Notes under the pieces: generated by a model
Databases searched by the model: none
What the model was told of the DNA's origin: nothing
The model's input: the letters and a program-made list of their open reading frames with translations, nothing else
Origin: Clostridiales bacterium
Lineage (GTDB): Bacteria > Bacillota > Clostridia > Christensenellales > Pumilibacteraceae
Direction of reading: 5' to 3'
Length of the DNA: 50,310 nt
NCBI GenBank assembly: GCA_022508425.1
Contig: JAFLVF010000003.1
Location: forward strand, 1-50,310
In this document: positions 28,209 through 37,507 of the stretch, one piece after another
Layout: the number at the start of each line of letters is the position of its first letter
Numbering within the stretch: the stretch's first letter is position 1
Program-made: the position numbers and the translations under genes

Positions 28209-29938
28209 TTGTCGTCTCCTACGTTATTAGCTTCGGTCGCGGGCTTGGAAGCCGTCGCCTTCTTTGCAGTTGTCGATTTACCTGCTGTTGTCGACTTCTT
28301 TGTCGCAGTCGATTTATTCGCTGTCGTTGATTTCTTTGTCGTAGCCGATTTATTCGCCGTCGTTGATTTCTTTGTCGCAGTCGATTTATTCGCTGTCATT
28401 GATTTCTTTGTCGAGGTCGATTTATTCGCTGTCGTTGATTTCTTTGTCGAGGTCGATTTACCTGCCGTCGTTGACTTCTTTGTCGTAGTCGATTTATTCG
28501 CCGTCGGTTTCTCTGTCGCAGGCTTGGCTTCGGGCGTTTCGGGTTCCTCTGTCTGTCTCTCCGCCTCCTCCGCTTTTTCCGCAACCTCTTCGGTCGGGGT
28601 TTCGACCGTTTCGGCCTGCGGTGAAGTTTCCGTAAATTGATCTGCGATTTCCTCCGTCGGCTGTTTTTCGACAGCCTCTTCAATCGGATTTACTTCTGCT
28701 TTTTCTTCGGTCGCCGCGATTTCGTTGTCGGCTGTCGGCGCTTTTGTGTCGGCAGTCTTAACGGGCTTGATTTTTCCGATGATTTTTTTGATTATATTTT
28801 TCTCTTGCGATGCGGCGAGCTCTTCGGCTATGCGCTTTTGCTCCTCGAGCTTATCGTACTCCTCGTCGTACGCCGCGAGATTTGCCATTATTCCCTTATT
28901 ATATAAGTGACATGCTACGAAGTGATCCTTTTCGACCTCGATGTATTCGGGGACCTTGAACTTGCACACCTTCATACATTCCGAACAACGCGTGTGGAAT
29001 TTGCAACCGCTCGGCGGGTTGGCGGGAGACGGAATGTCGCCCTCGAGCACAATCCTGTTCATCTTGACGTTGGGGTTGGGTGCGGGAACTGCCGAGAACA
29101 GTGCTTTTGTGTACGGGTGCAACGGATTGTCGAACAGCTCTTCGGTCTCGCTAAGCTCCATCGCGTTGCCCAGGTACATTACCAAAATCTTGTCGGTTAT
29201 GTACTTGACGACGGACAGGTCGTGAGAAATAAACACGTACGCAAGCCCCATTGTCTGCTGCAATTCTTTGAGCAGGTTGATTATCTGGGCCTGAATGGAA
29301 ACGTCGAGAGCGCTGACCGGCTCGTCGCATATGACGAGCTTGGGTTTTACTGCGAGAGCGCGCGCAATGCAAATGCGCTGGCGCTGTCCGCCCGAGAACT
29401 CGTGCGGATATCTGTCGTAATGCTGGGGCTTTAGCCCGCACTTTTTCATAATGTCGAGCACGTACGAATGCACCTGCTCTTTTGGCACTATCTTGTGCAC
29501 TCTGACAGGCTCGGCGATTATACTGCCGACGGTCATGCGCGGCGGGAGGCTGGAATACGGGTCTTGGAAGATAAGCTGAATGTCGGTGCGGTACTTCTGC
29601 ATCTGCCCTTTCTTGAGGTCGGTGATATCGTCGCCCTCGAAATATATCTTGCCGCCGTCTATGCCGTACAGCTTAAGCACCGTACGCCCGAGCGTCGTCT
29701 TGCCGCAACCAGACTCGCCAACGACGCCTATAGTCTTGCCCGTGTCTACGTCGAACGAAATGTCGTCGACCGCGCGCAAAACTTTAGTGGGCTTGCCGAA
29801 GAGATTGGTCTGTATGGGGAAGTACTTCTTCAGCCCGACTACCTTTAATAGCGGCATATTGCCTTTAGCGCTCGACTCTGCCGTTGCGTCGGCTTGGGTT
29901 TCGGGCGCGTAAACTTGCTGTTTTTCCGCTTCGCTCAT
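28205..29938 (-). CDS. oppF: Oligopeptide ABC transporter ATPase (OppF-like) with ~230-aa low-complexity C-terminal extension
   Basis: [20 protein letters not shown] Walker A, FSGGQRQRICIARAL signature, VICDEPVSALD Walker B, CKFHTRCSECMKVCK; then Glu-rich and KSTTxKKSTTAN-type repeats. Confidence 0.93.
   Translation of the reverse strand: MSEAEKQQVYAPETQADATAESSAKGNMPLLKVVGLKKYFPIQTNLFGKPTKVLRAVDDISFDVDTGKTIGVVGESGCGKTTLGRTVLKLYGIDGGKIYFEGDDITDLKKGQMQKYRTDIQLIFQDPYSSLPPRMTVGSIIAEPVRVHKIVPKEQVHSYVLDIMKKCGLKPQHYDRYPHEFSGGQRQRICIARALAVKPKLVICDEPVSALDVSIQAQIINLLKELQQTMGLAYVFISHDLSVVKYITDKILVMYLGNAMELSETEELFDNPLHPYTKALFSAVPAPNPNVKMNRIVLEGDIPSPANPPSGCKFHTRCSECMKVCKFKVPEYIEVEKDHFVACHLYNKGIMANLAAYDEEYDKLEEQKRIAEELAASQEKNIIKKIIGKIKPVKTADTKAPTADNEIAATEEKAEVNPIEEAVEKQPTEEIADQFTETSPQAETVETPTEEVAEKAEEAERQTEEPETPEAKPATEKPTANKSTTTKKSTTAGKSTSTKKSTTANKSTSTKKSMTANKSTATKKSTTANKSATTKKSTTANKSTATKKSTTAGKSTTAKKATASKPATEANNVGDDK
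28244..28495 (-). repeat. Tandem 36-bp coding repeat (7 units, 12 aa each) in the oppF tail
   Basis: Protein units KSTTTKKSTTAG/KSTSTKKSTTAN/KSTSTKKSMTAN/KSTATKKSTTAN/KSATTKKSTTAN/KSTATKKSTTAG/KSTTAKKATASK. Confidence 0.95.
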
Positions 29939-31122
29939 TATGCTTCGCCGCCCTCCCCGTTATTGTCGTCGGCGTAGAGGTAGCACGCAACGGAGTGCGT
30001 GTCGCTGACCTTTACGGTGTCCGGATATTTGCCGTTGCACTTGTCGGTGCAGTGACGGCAACGATTTTTGAAATAGCACGAATCGGGCAGGTTTATGGGA
30101 TTGGGAACCTGACCGGGTATCGAATACAGCGGCTTTGACGCGTCCGAAGACAACAATGGTTTACTCTTTTGCAAGCCTATCGTGTACGGATGCATGGGAT
30201 GGAAGAAAATCTCTTCCGCCGTTCCATGCTCTATCACGCGCCCGGCATACATTACAACCACCTCGTCGGCCATTTCCGCAATGACGCCGAGGTCGTGAGT
30301 AATGAGCATTATCGAACAGCCCTCTTGCTTTTGAAGGGATTTGAGCAGTTCCAAAATTTGGGCCTGTATTGTGACGTCGAGCGCGGTAGTCGGCTCGTCG
30401 GCTATAATCAGCTTGGGGTGGCCGGAAACCGCCATAGCTATCATGACGCGCTGGCGCATGCCGCCCGACAACTCGTGCGGATAGCTCTTGTAAACATGCT
30501 CGGGCATGGAAATGCCCACCTTTTTGAGCAGCTCGATGCTGTACGCCTTGGCGGACTCTTTCGTCGCCGTTTTGTCGTGGAGCATGGTCACTTCGTCGAG
30601 CTGGTAACCTATGGTAAAGACCGGATTGAGGCTTGTCATAGGCTCTTGGAAAATCATCGTTATGTCCTTGCCGCGAATGTTGTACATTTCGTGCGAGGGC
30701 ATTTTGGCAATGTCGTAAGCAAGCTTTCTGCCCTGCTCATCGTACCCGAGCGCGTCCGAGTTAAACCTGATCTCGCCCGCCGTCGTCTGACCCTGCGGGG
30801 CTTGAACGAGTTGCATTATGGAAAGCGAGGTGACGCTCTTGCCGCAACCCGATTCGCCGACGACACCTACAATCTTGTTCTTGCCGATGTTAAACGACAC
30901 GCCGTTTACGGACACTACAGTACCCGCGTCCGTAAAGAAACACGTTTTCAGACCGTCCAGCTCGATGATGTTGTTCTCATCGTGCATGACCGTTGTATAC
31001 TCCTCGGGAGCGCGCTTAGCGCGCTTGAGAGATTCATAGTACTTCATCTGCTTGATGTTGTACTTGATTATCTTTCGGCTCTCCCGAATAGAGATATAGT
31101 TTGTCGTCTTCTTTTCGCGCAT
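29938..31122 (-). CDS. oppD: Oligopeptide ABC transporter ATPase (OppD-like)
   Basis: [58 protein letters not shown]-terminal Cys-rich RCRHCTDKC. Confidence 0.94.
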   Translation of the reverse strand: MREKKTTNYISIRESRKIIKYNIKQMKYYESLKRAKRAPEEYTTVMHDENNIIELDGLKTCFFTDAGTVVSVNGVSFNIGKNKIVGVVGESGCGKSVTSLSIMQLVQAPQGQTTAGEIRFNSDALGYDEQGRKLAYDIAKMPSHEMYNIRGKDITMIFQEPMTSLNPVFTIGYQLDEVTMLHDKTATKESAKAYSIELLKKVGISMPEHVYKSYPHELSGGMRQRVMIAMAVSGHPKLIIADEPTTALDVTIQAQILELLKSLQKQEGCSIMLITHDLGVIAEMADEVVVMYAGRVIEHGTAEEIFFHPMHPYTIGLQKSKPLLSSDASKPLYSIPGQVPNPINLPDSCYFKNRCRHCTDKCNGKYPDTVKVSDTHSVACYLYADDNNGEGGEA

Positions 31123-31125
31123 TGT

Positions 31126-32253
31126 CTATTTCCTTGCTTTCGGGTCCATTGCATCGCGCAGACCGTCGCCTACGAAGTTAAAGCCGAGAACGGCTATGAC
31201 TATCAGTATACCGGCAGGCAACCATACGTTCATGTGGTATTGGAATATAATGGGATCGTTGACCTGCGCTATCATCGTGCCCCAGGCCGCTTTGGGAAGC
31301 TGAACGCCGAGGCCGAGATAACTCAATGTCGATTCGTACAGTATGACGCTTCCCAAGCCGAGCGTCATGGAAACAATGAGTTGCGGCATTACGTTTGGAA
31401 TAAGATGCCTGAATATCTTTCTGCCCGTAGACAGACCCATGACCTCCGTAGCCGTCATGTATTCCTGTTCGCGCAGTGAGATTATCTGACCGCGCACCAA
31501 TCGCGCAACGCCGCTCCAAGAGAACATCGTGATGATTACCATCAATACGTAAATCTGCTGATCGGGCTGGAGCTGCCACGAGTCGATAACGGCAGAAGCT
31601 ATCAAAAGTATAGGCAATGTCGGTATGCAGTTGAATATGTCGACTACGCGCATTAATACTTGGTCTACCCAACCGCCGAAATATCCCGCGATTCCGCCTA
31701 TCACTATCCCGATAACAGTCTCGAGTATTACAACGATAAAGCCTATCATCAACGATATCCGTCCGCCGTACATCAGCCGCACGAACACGTCGAAGCCCTT
31801 GTCATCGGTACCCAAGAGGTGGTTGCTGCTCGGGCTTGCGTAAGTATTGGTTTTGCCTATATACGTAAATTCTTCTACGACGGTTATCTCGTCGCCGTTC
31901 TCGTCGACGTACGTATAGTTTTGAATAATGGTAAACTCCGTCGGAGTTTCGTCCACTTCCTCCTCGCCCCACTTGCAAAACAACGGGCCGAGGAAGGAGA
32001 ATACAAACAGAAACGCTATCATTACAAGCCCGACTATGGACAGCTTGGAACGGAAGAACCGCCGCATGACAAGTCGTATCGGGCTTATCTCTTTGTACGT
32101 CTCCTCTTCCTCGCCGCTCTCCGCAATGGTCGTAGCTTCGTCCGCCGCGTCGGAAATCGACTGTGCGATGGCGAGCTTGTCGGTCTTGACTGCGACAGCG
32201 GCCGTCGTCTCGGAGACAGCTATTTCGTCTACGTTTTCAAGTTCGTTTTCCAT
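31126..32253 (-). CDS. oppC: Oligopeptide ABC transporter permease (OppC-like)
   Basis: LLGTDDKGFDVFVRLMYGGRISLMIGF; SYLGLGVQLPKAAWGTMIAQ; FNFVGDGLRDAMDPKARK. Confidence 0.93.
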   Translation of the reverse strand: MENELENVDEIAVSETTAAVAVKTDKLAIAQSISDAADEATTIAESGEEEETYKEISPIRLVMRRFFRSKLSIVGLVMIAFLFVFSFLGPLFCKWGEEEVDETPTEFTIIQNYTYVDENGDEITVVEEFTYIGKTNTYASPSSNHLLGTDDKGFDVFVRLMYGGRISLMIGFIVVILETVIGIVIGGIAGYFGGWVDQVLMRVVDIFNCIPTLPILLIASAVIDSWQLQPDQQIYVLMVIITMFSWSGVARLVRGQIISLREQEYMTATEVMGLSTGRKIFRHLIPNVMPQLIVSMTLGLGSVILYESTLSYLGLGVQLPKAAWGTMIAQVNDPIIFQYHMNVWLPAGILIVIAVLGFNFVGDGLRDAMDPKARK

Positions 32254-32263
32254 AGCTCACCTC

Positions 32264-33259
32264 CTATTTAGTCAATTTGACGCGCGGGTCGACGATGGCG
32301 TACATTATGTCGGACAACAGCGTGCCGATGACGGTAAGAATCGCCAAGAACATATTGTAGCCCATGACAAACGGAATATCGCCGTCTTTTAGCGCAAGAT
32401 ACGCAAGTCGGCCGATACCGTCTATAGCAAAAACTTCCTCTGTGATCATCATTCCGCCGAAAAGCCCCGGCAATATACCGGCAAGCAAGGTCGCAAGCGG
32501 AATGAGAGTGTTTCTGAACGCATGCTTATATATGACGGTGTGCTCGGACAAGCCCTTTGCACGCGCCGTCCTTATGTAGTCGGCGTTGAGCACCTCGAGC
32601 GTATTGGTACGAGTATAGCGCATAAGTCCGCCGATAGACAGCACTACGCTTACGAGTATGGGCATGATAAGATGCACGGCCATATCGCCGAACTTGTGCA
32701 TTTGTCCTGCGAAGTTAGCCGCGTAGCTCACGCTCGTATCGACAAGTCCGCTGTTGGGTAGCCACCCGAGGTCGACGGAGAATATCTTGATGACTATTGC
32801 CGCGAAGAAATACGTCGGGAAGGACAAGCCTATCATTGTAAGGACGGTAACGGTATAGTCGCGCACAGAGTACTGATGGGTCGCGCTCGTAATGCCGAGC
32901 GGAATAGCAATCAGGAACTGCAAAATCGTCGCGACAAGCGCTATCGAGAACGATATCCACATGTAATCGGTGATAACGTCCGTAACGGGGCGGTTGTACT
33001 TGAACGAATTGCCTAAATTGCCGCTGAGTAGCCCTTTAAGCCAAGTGAAATATCCGCCTACGATGCTGCTGTTGAGCCCGTACAAATCGAGGAATCGATC
33101 GATATCTTCTTGCTTAATAGTACCTTGAGCGAGCTGCGCCGCATACTTCGTTTCGACGTAGTTCATGGGCATCATGCGAACAAGCGCATACACGATAAAT
33201 GATACGCCGAGAAGTATTATGATGGCAAGCAATAGCCGTTTTACTATGTACTTAAACAT
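32264..33259 (-). CDS. oppB: Oligopeptide ABC transporter permease (OppB-like)
   Basis: YIVKRLLLAIIILLGVSFIVYALVRMMP; ADYIRTARAKGLSEHTVIYKHAFRNTLIPLATLLA; YAIVDPRVKL. Confidence 0.94.
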   Translation of the reverse strand: MFKYIVKRLLLAIIILLGVSFIVYALVRMMPMNYVETKYAAQLAQGTIKQEDIDRFLDLYGLNSSIVGGYFTWLKGLLSGNLGNSFKYNRPVTDVITDYMWISFSIALVATILQFLIAIPLGITSATHQYSVRDYTVTVLTMIGLSFPTYFFAAIVIKIFSVDLGWLPNSGLVDTSVSYAANFAGQMHKFGDMAVHLIMPILVSVVLSIGGLMRYTRTNTLEVLNADYIRTARAKGLSEHTVIYKHAFRNTLIPLATLLAGILPGLFGGMMITEEVFAIDGIGRLAYLALKDGDIPFVMGYNMFLAILTVIGTLLSDIMYAIVDPRVKLTK

Positions 33260-33279
33260 GCTTTATCGAAAAGATTTTC

Positions 33280-35928
33280 TTACTGCTCCTGTGTGCTGCG
33301 TGTTACTAACGACACGGACTCTATGTCGCTCAACAATCCCTTATACGACGAGAGGTCGTCGTTGAAGGTGTTGACGTCTATTCTGGTCTCGTTGTAAGCG
33401 AAGAGGTCGTTTCTCTGGTAAGTGGGAAGCTCGACGGCAAGCTGCATGACGAGGTCAAGCGCACGCGAGTAGATTGCGGCGCGGTCTTTCTGGTTGTTTG
33501 TTTCGCGCGCGTACTCGATCTGCTTGGAAAGGTCGTTGAGGATGCCGTACTCGAAGTCGTATTGGTTGCCCGAATTGCGGATGATCTGCGGATAGCCCCA
33601 GTTGAGTACGGAGGTAGCCGTCGAATCCTTGTGATAGACCTGATACATATCGGGGTCTATCGTCGAGCCCCACGCCGCGCCCCATACGGTAAGCGCGCCG
33701 CTGCTAAGCTTTTTGAGCGCTTGCGCGTCGTTTTTGACGGTGATGTCAAAGCCGTAGCTGTTGAGGCGTTGTCCCGCGTTGAACAGCGCCGACCATGCCG
33801 GGTGGTCCGTGACCTCGCCAGCTATGGTGAATGTGTAACGGCAAACGTGATTGCCTTTCCTATATGTGCCGCTCGCATTGCTGAATCCTGCGTCGGACAT
33901 GAGCTTCTCGATAAACTCTTTCTGCTCGGAGTCGGTCAGCTTGTCGCCTTCCTTCTTGCCCTTGCCCGTCACGAAATTCTTGTAATAGGGGTCGACAACG
34001 TCGAGGTTGGCGGGTACGGGATCACCGATGTACGGATAGTACGCAGTCGAGCCCTCGGGATATGCCCAGCTCGACGTGGACATAGAGCGGTAGATAGGCG
34101 TTGCCTCGCTCTTGTAGTAGTCGATGCAAAGCGAAGTGTCGATGCTGTACATGATGGCGCGGCGCACATTGATGTTAGGAATCTTCGCCGCGTTGATTCC
34201 TATATAGCCGTAGCCGGCCGTCTCTATAGATATGCTGTTATAGCCCTTTTTGCCGTTGATCTCGGTGACCGTCTCGGGCTTGGCGTTGGGTTCTGCGAAG
34301 TCGACGCTGTTTGTGTACAAGCTGTTGAGCATCTGCGTGGATGACACCACAACAAGGCGGAGCTTTTTGATCTTTGCCGGGCCTTTGATATAATAAGGAT
34401 TGCGCTCGTAGTAGATAACGCCGTTGCTGTAGAAGTCGCTTGCCGTAACGTTGTCGGTGCCGCCGCTATCCTTGGACGCCATGTACGGGCCTGCGCCGAC
34501 GGGCACGCCGATTTTGCTCGGCGCGTTGACTATATCTTGCATAAACGACTGCGAGCTCCAACGCACGCCGAAGTTTGAAACATAGTCAAAGTCCTTGTAA
34601 ATGCTGTAATCGGAATAATAGTACATGGGCGCAACGCCGAAAGCGAAGTTCCAAATCGCCTTGGGGTCGACGCCGTGAATCTGTATGGTCAACACCTCGT
34701 TGCCCGTCGACACCGAGCCGTCCGAAGCGTAAGTAGGCGTCGCATAGTCTTTGCCATTTACCTTGACCGAGTCGGCACCGCCGCGCGCGGCGCCGCCGTT
34801 GGCGAACTTAATGCCGCTGATGTTGGGGAACTTCATGACCTTGGTTGCGGCGTCCGCCTCAAGCTCCTCGTTGGTGATAAACTCGAACAGCGACACCGAC
34901 GTTGCCCAATACTGGACGACCTGCTCTATCTCGCCGGGAATCATGTCCTCGACTATGTACGCAATGGCCTGGTTCTTCGTCCAATTCTTGAGCGACGAAA
35001 CGTTGTTGGTTATGCTCGACGACAGCTCGCCGTCGCGCCTACTCCACGTTATGTAACCCTCGTTGTAGAGGAAAACCTCGACGTCGGTCGTAAACAGGTG
35101 CTCGTAAGTATTGCCTTCGCGATCGGAGAATACTGTGTCCTCGTACGAGTTGAGCGAGTTGGAATAGTCTGTCTCAAGCTCCTCTTGGAACAGCTCAATC
35201 GCCTTCTCGTAGTCTTTGACAAGGTTTTTGTACGCCGCATTATTGCCGTTTTGCTTTTTCTCGAGCTCTTCTTCGAAGCTGTCTATGTCGAAATCTTTGT
35301 TCGGATTGGCGTCGAAAATCTCGTTGGAAGCCGAGACGAGCGCATTGATTCGCGCTTCGGCGGCTATCTGGTACTGCTTCATGAAGCTGTCCTGCTCGGC
35401 CTCGCTCGATTCCTGTGTGCGGTATTCCTTCAATCCCACTATATCCGTCGAGTAAATAGTGCTCGAGCCGGTGTACGCCATATCCAAATACACGTAAAGA
35501 TTGAACAAAACGTCTTTTATCGTCACGGGCGAACCGTTGGAGAACTTGACGTCGTTTTTGAGCACGAACGAATACGTTGTGATGCGCTCGTCCTTAGCGT
35601 TGCCGACGGGCTCGTCGCCCTCTGTCACTACCGACATATCCTTGACAAGCACCGCTTCGTCGTCGCCGTATGTAGGATTGCCGTCAGCGTCGTTACCGAG
35701 CATACCGAGCTGTGTAAAGCCGATAACCGTGCTGTCGGTGCCCGACGTCGAGAAGAAAGGATTGAAAACCTGATCGACTTCAAGCGTGGATAAGCGCAAC
35801 GGATCTTCTTCGTTGTTGAAGTACTGCTTCTCGCCGTCGCCGTCTTTCTTGTTGCCGCACCCTACGAAAGAGAACGCCATGCAACCGGCAAGCGCTGTAG
35901 CCAAAATCTTTTTTGCAAAATTTCTCAT
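33280..35928 (-). CDS. oppA: Oligopeptide-binding lipoprotein (SBP family 5, OppA-like), unusually large
   Basis: MRNFAKKILATALAGCMAFSFVGCGNKKDGDG lipobox; ...FSNGSPVTIKDVLFNLYVYLD..., INVRRAIMYSIDTSL...; upstream of oppBCDF. Start refined from the 35988 ORF start. Confidence 0.9.
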   Translation of the reverse strand: MRNFAKKILATALAGCMAFSFVGCGNKKDGDGEKQYFNNEEDPLRLSTLEVDQVFNPFFSTSGTDSTVIGFTQLGMLGNDADGNPTYGDDEAVLVKDMSVVTEGDEPVGNAKDERITTYSFVLKNDVKFSNGSPVTIKDVLFNLYVYLDMAYTGSSTIYSTDIVGLKEYRTQESSEAEQDSFMKQYQIAAEARINALVSASNEIFDANPNKDFDIDSFEEELEKKQNGNNAAYKNLVKDYEKAIELFQEELETDYSNSLNSYEDTVFSDREGNTYEHLFTTDVEVFLYNEGYITWSRRDGELSSSITNNVSSLKNWTKNQAIAYIVEDMIPGEIEQVVQYWATSVSLFEFITNEELEADAATKVMKFPNISGIKFANGGAARGGADSVKVNGKDYATPTYASDGSVSTGNEVLTIQIHGVDPKAIWNFAFGVAPMYYYSDYSIYKDFDYVSNFGVRWSSQSFMQDIVNAPSKIGVPVGAGPYMASKDSGGTDNVTASDFYSNGVIYYERNPYYIKGPAKIKKLRLVVVSSTQMLNSLYTNSVDFAEPNAKPETVTEINGKKGYNSISIETAGYGYIGINAAKIPNINVRRAIMYSIDTSLCIDYYKSEATPIYRSMSTSSWAYPEGSTAYYPYIGDPVPANLDVVDPYYKNFVTGKGKKEGDKLTDSEQKEFIEKLMSDAGFSNASGTYRKGNHVCRYTFTIAGEVTDHPAWSALFNAGQRLNSYGFDITVKNDAQALKKLSSGALTVWGAAWGSTIDPDMYQVYHKDSTATSVLNWGYPQIIRNSGNQYDFEYGILNDLSKQIEYARETNNQKDRAAIYSRALDLVMQLAVELPTYQRNDLFAYNETRIDVNTFNDDLSSYKGLLSDIESVSLVTRSTQEQ

Positions 35929-35991
35929 ATTATGCTCCGTTTGCGGTAAAACCGCATAAAGTTGATAACTGATTGGTGATTTGTCCAACGG

Positions 35992-37206
35992 TTATTCGAG
36001 CACGACTTGGTTGTCGATAGCGAGCGTTATTTGCTCTAACGTCGAACGATCGTTGAAGTAACAGCCCTTAAATTGTTCGTCGTTTGCGACTATAACGATT
36101 TCTTTTCGTTTGTTAACGGGCAAGAAGCCGTTGGGCAATCTCGTCATTGTGTAAGTCGCGCTTACCGACACGTTTTCAAACTTACTGTCCGTCGCCTTTA
36201 CGCAAATGGGCGCGACTATAATCTTACCTATCTGCGAGTTGTTCGTGTCGATATCTATTGTGACGTTTTCGAACTTGACGTTCTTGACCTCGGCGTTCTC
36301 CGCCTTGCCGAACAGACTGATGTTGAGTATAAGTCTGCCGTCGTCGTCAAGATCCTCGTCGTAATCGAGGCTGTCGGTAACCGAGCTGTAAGTGAGCTTG
36401 AAATTCCTGATCGTATGCCCCTGACCGTCGAACAAATGCTTGTAGTCGGCAAAGCCGGAAAACTCTGCGCCGCCGAAGTCTATGTCGGCGACCAGCCTGA
36501 TGTCTTTGTTATAGCTGTTTCTAAGCTCCGCCGCAGTTGCCACGTCGATGTATTCGCCCTTGGTATACTTGACGATTACCTTGATCTCCGTGCTTGTATC
36601 GCCGCCCGGGTGAACAAAATCTTCGTCCCAAGCGTTGCCTTCCTCGTCGAAGAAGCCTATGGGCGTATATCCCGCGCGGCTTTCGGCATAGTGCGAAATG
36701 TCCTTGAACTTTGCTCCCTCTTCCACATTGTACGCAACGCCTATTTTTACAAGCTCGCCCGTAACCTCGTCGACGTAATACAGTTGATATGTATACCGCA
36801 AAAGTCTGTTCCACTTGGCGTACAGCGTAACGCCCGCGTCTGTCACTCTGTCGTTCTCGAAATCCCACCGACCCTCGTAGGTAACGTTGCCTTCGCCGTC
36901 CTCTGAACGGGTTCGGTACCATCCGTCGAATGTGTACTCGGCGCGGGTTATCTCGGACTTTGACAGTCTGGCGTTTCTATCCTCCGCCGCGGGATCGTGA
37001 ATGAGATTTGTCGTCCCCGGCTTAAATCCGTAACGGTAAACGATCGGCGCTTCCGAGTTTTGAAACCTTCCGCCCTCGAGCATAAAGGTGATTTTTACAC
37101 CCTCGCCGACGCCGAGCACGGCATTGCCGCTTTTGCACCCTATCATAGGGAAAGCGAACACCGCCACCGCTGCAAGTATTAAGATAAAAGCCTTTAGTTT
37201 TTTCAT
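35992..37206 (-). CDS. Lipoprotein with InlB-type B-repeat-like and GLUG/ZmpA-like segments, first gene of the opp run
   Basis: FPMIGCKSG lipobox; YTFDGWYRTRS...VTLYAKWNR (B-repeat-like); LVADIDFGGAEFSGFADYKHLFDGQGHTIRNFKL (GLUG/ZmpA-like). Confidence 0.8.
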   Translation of the reverse strand: MKKLKAFILILAAVAVFAFPMIGCKSGNAVLGVGEGVKITFMLEGGRFQNSEAPIVYRYGFKPGTTNLIHDPAAEDRNARLSKSEITRAEYTFDGWYRTRSEDGEGNVTYEGRWDFENDRVTDAGVTLYAKWNRLLRYTYQLYYVDEVTGELVKIGVAYNVEEGAKFKDISHYAESRAGYTPIGFFDEEGNAWDEDFVHPGGDTSTEIKVIVKYTKGEYIDVATAAELRNSYNKDIRLVADIDFGGAEFSGFADYKHLFDGQGHTIRNFKLTYSSVTDSLDYDEDLDDDGRLILNISLFGKAENAEVKNVKFENVTIDIDTNNSQIGKIIVAPICVKATDSKFENVSVSATYTMTRLPNGFLPVNKRKEIVIVANDEQFKGCYFNDRSTLEQITLAIDNQVVLE

Positions 37207-37340
37207 TTTCTTCCTGACTCAAGCGCCTGCCGTCTATCGGCGAAAAGCCGCTATTTTGCCGCGAATATCGCCATATTTTGCGAATTTTCGATATGACAAA
37301 ATAGGGGAATCTCGCCATCGAGATACCGACACTTAGCGGT

Positions 37341-37369
37341 ATTATATCACAACTGACAAATCAACGCAA
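37341..37369 (-). promoter_or_regulatory. Putative promoter of the opp/protease run
   Basis: Minus strand TTGCGT - 17 nt - TATAAT, ~135 nt upstream of the 404-aa lipoprotein start; the leader contains short hairpins such as ATCTCG-CCAT-CGAGAT (37309-37324). Confidence 0.55.
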
Positions 37370-37425
37370 CTAAATGACCGCCCATAAACGCTCTTTTATG
37401 ATTTTTTTGGCCATAATGAACAAAA

Positions 37426-37458
37426 CGGCGCGATCGGAGATTTCCCCGAGCCGCGCCG
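37426..37458 (-). terminator. Terminator of the 1290-aa membrane protein gene
   Basis: CGGCGCG...CGCGCCG with inner ATCGG/CCGA(G) pairing; minus-strand copy is followed by TTTTGTTCATT. Confidence 0.7.
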
Positions 37459-37507
37459 CCGCTTACTTTATATTATATTACGCTCTATTACTTTTGTTGT
37501 ATATATA

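Noticed and set aside
28244-28495. Regular 36-bp repeats as a possible CRISPR array
   Set aside because: Units are contiguous without unique spacers and lie in frame inside oppF, encoding 12-aa protein repeats.
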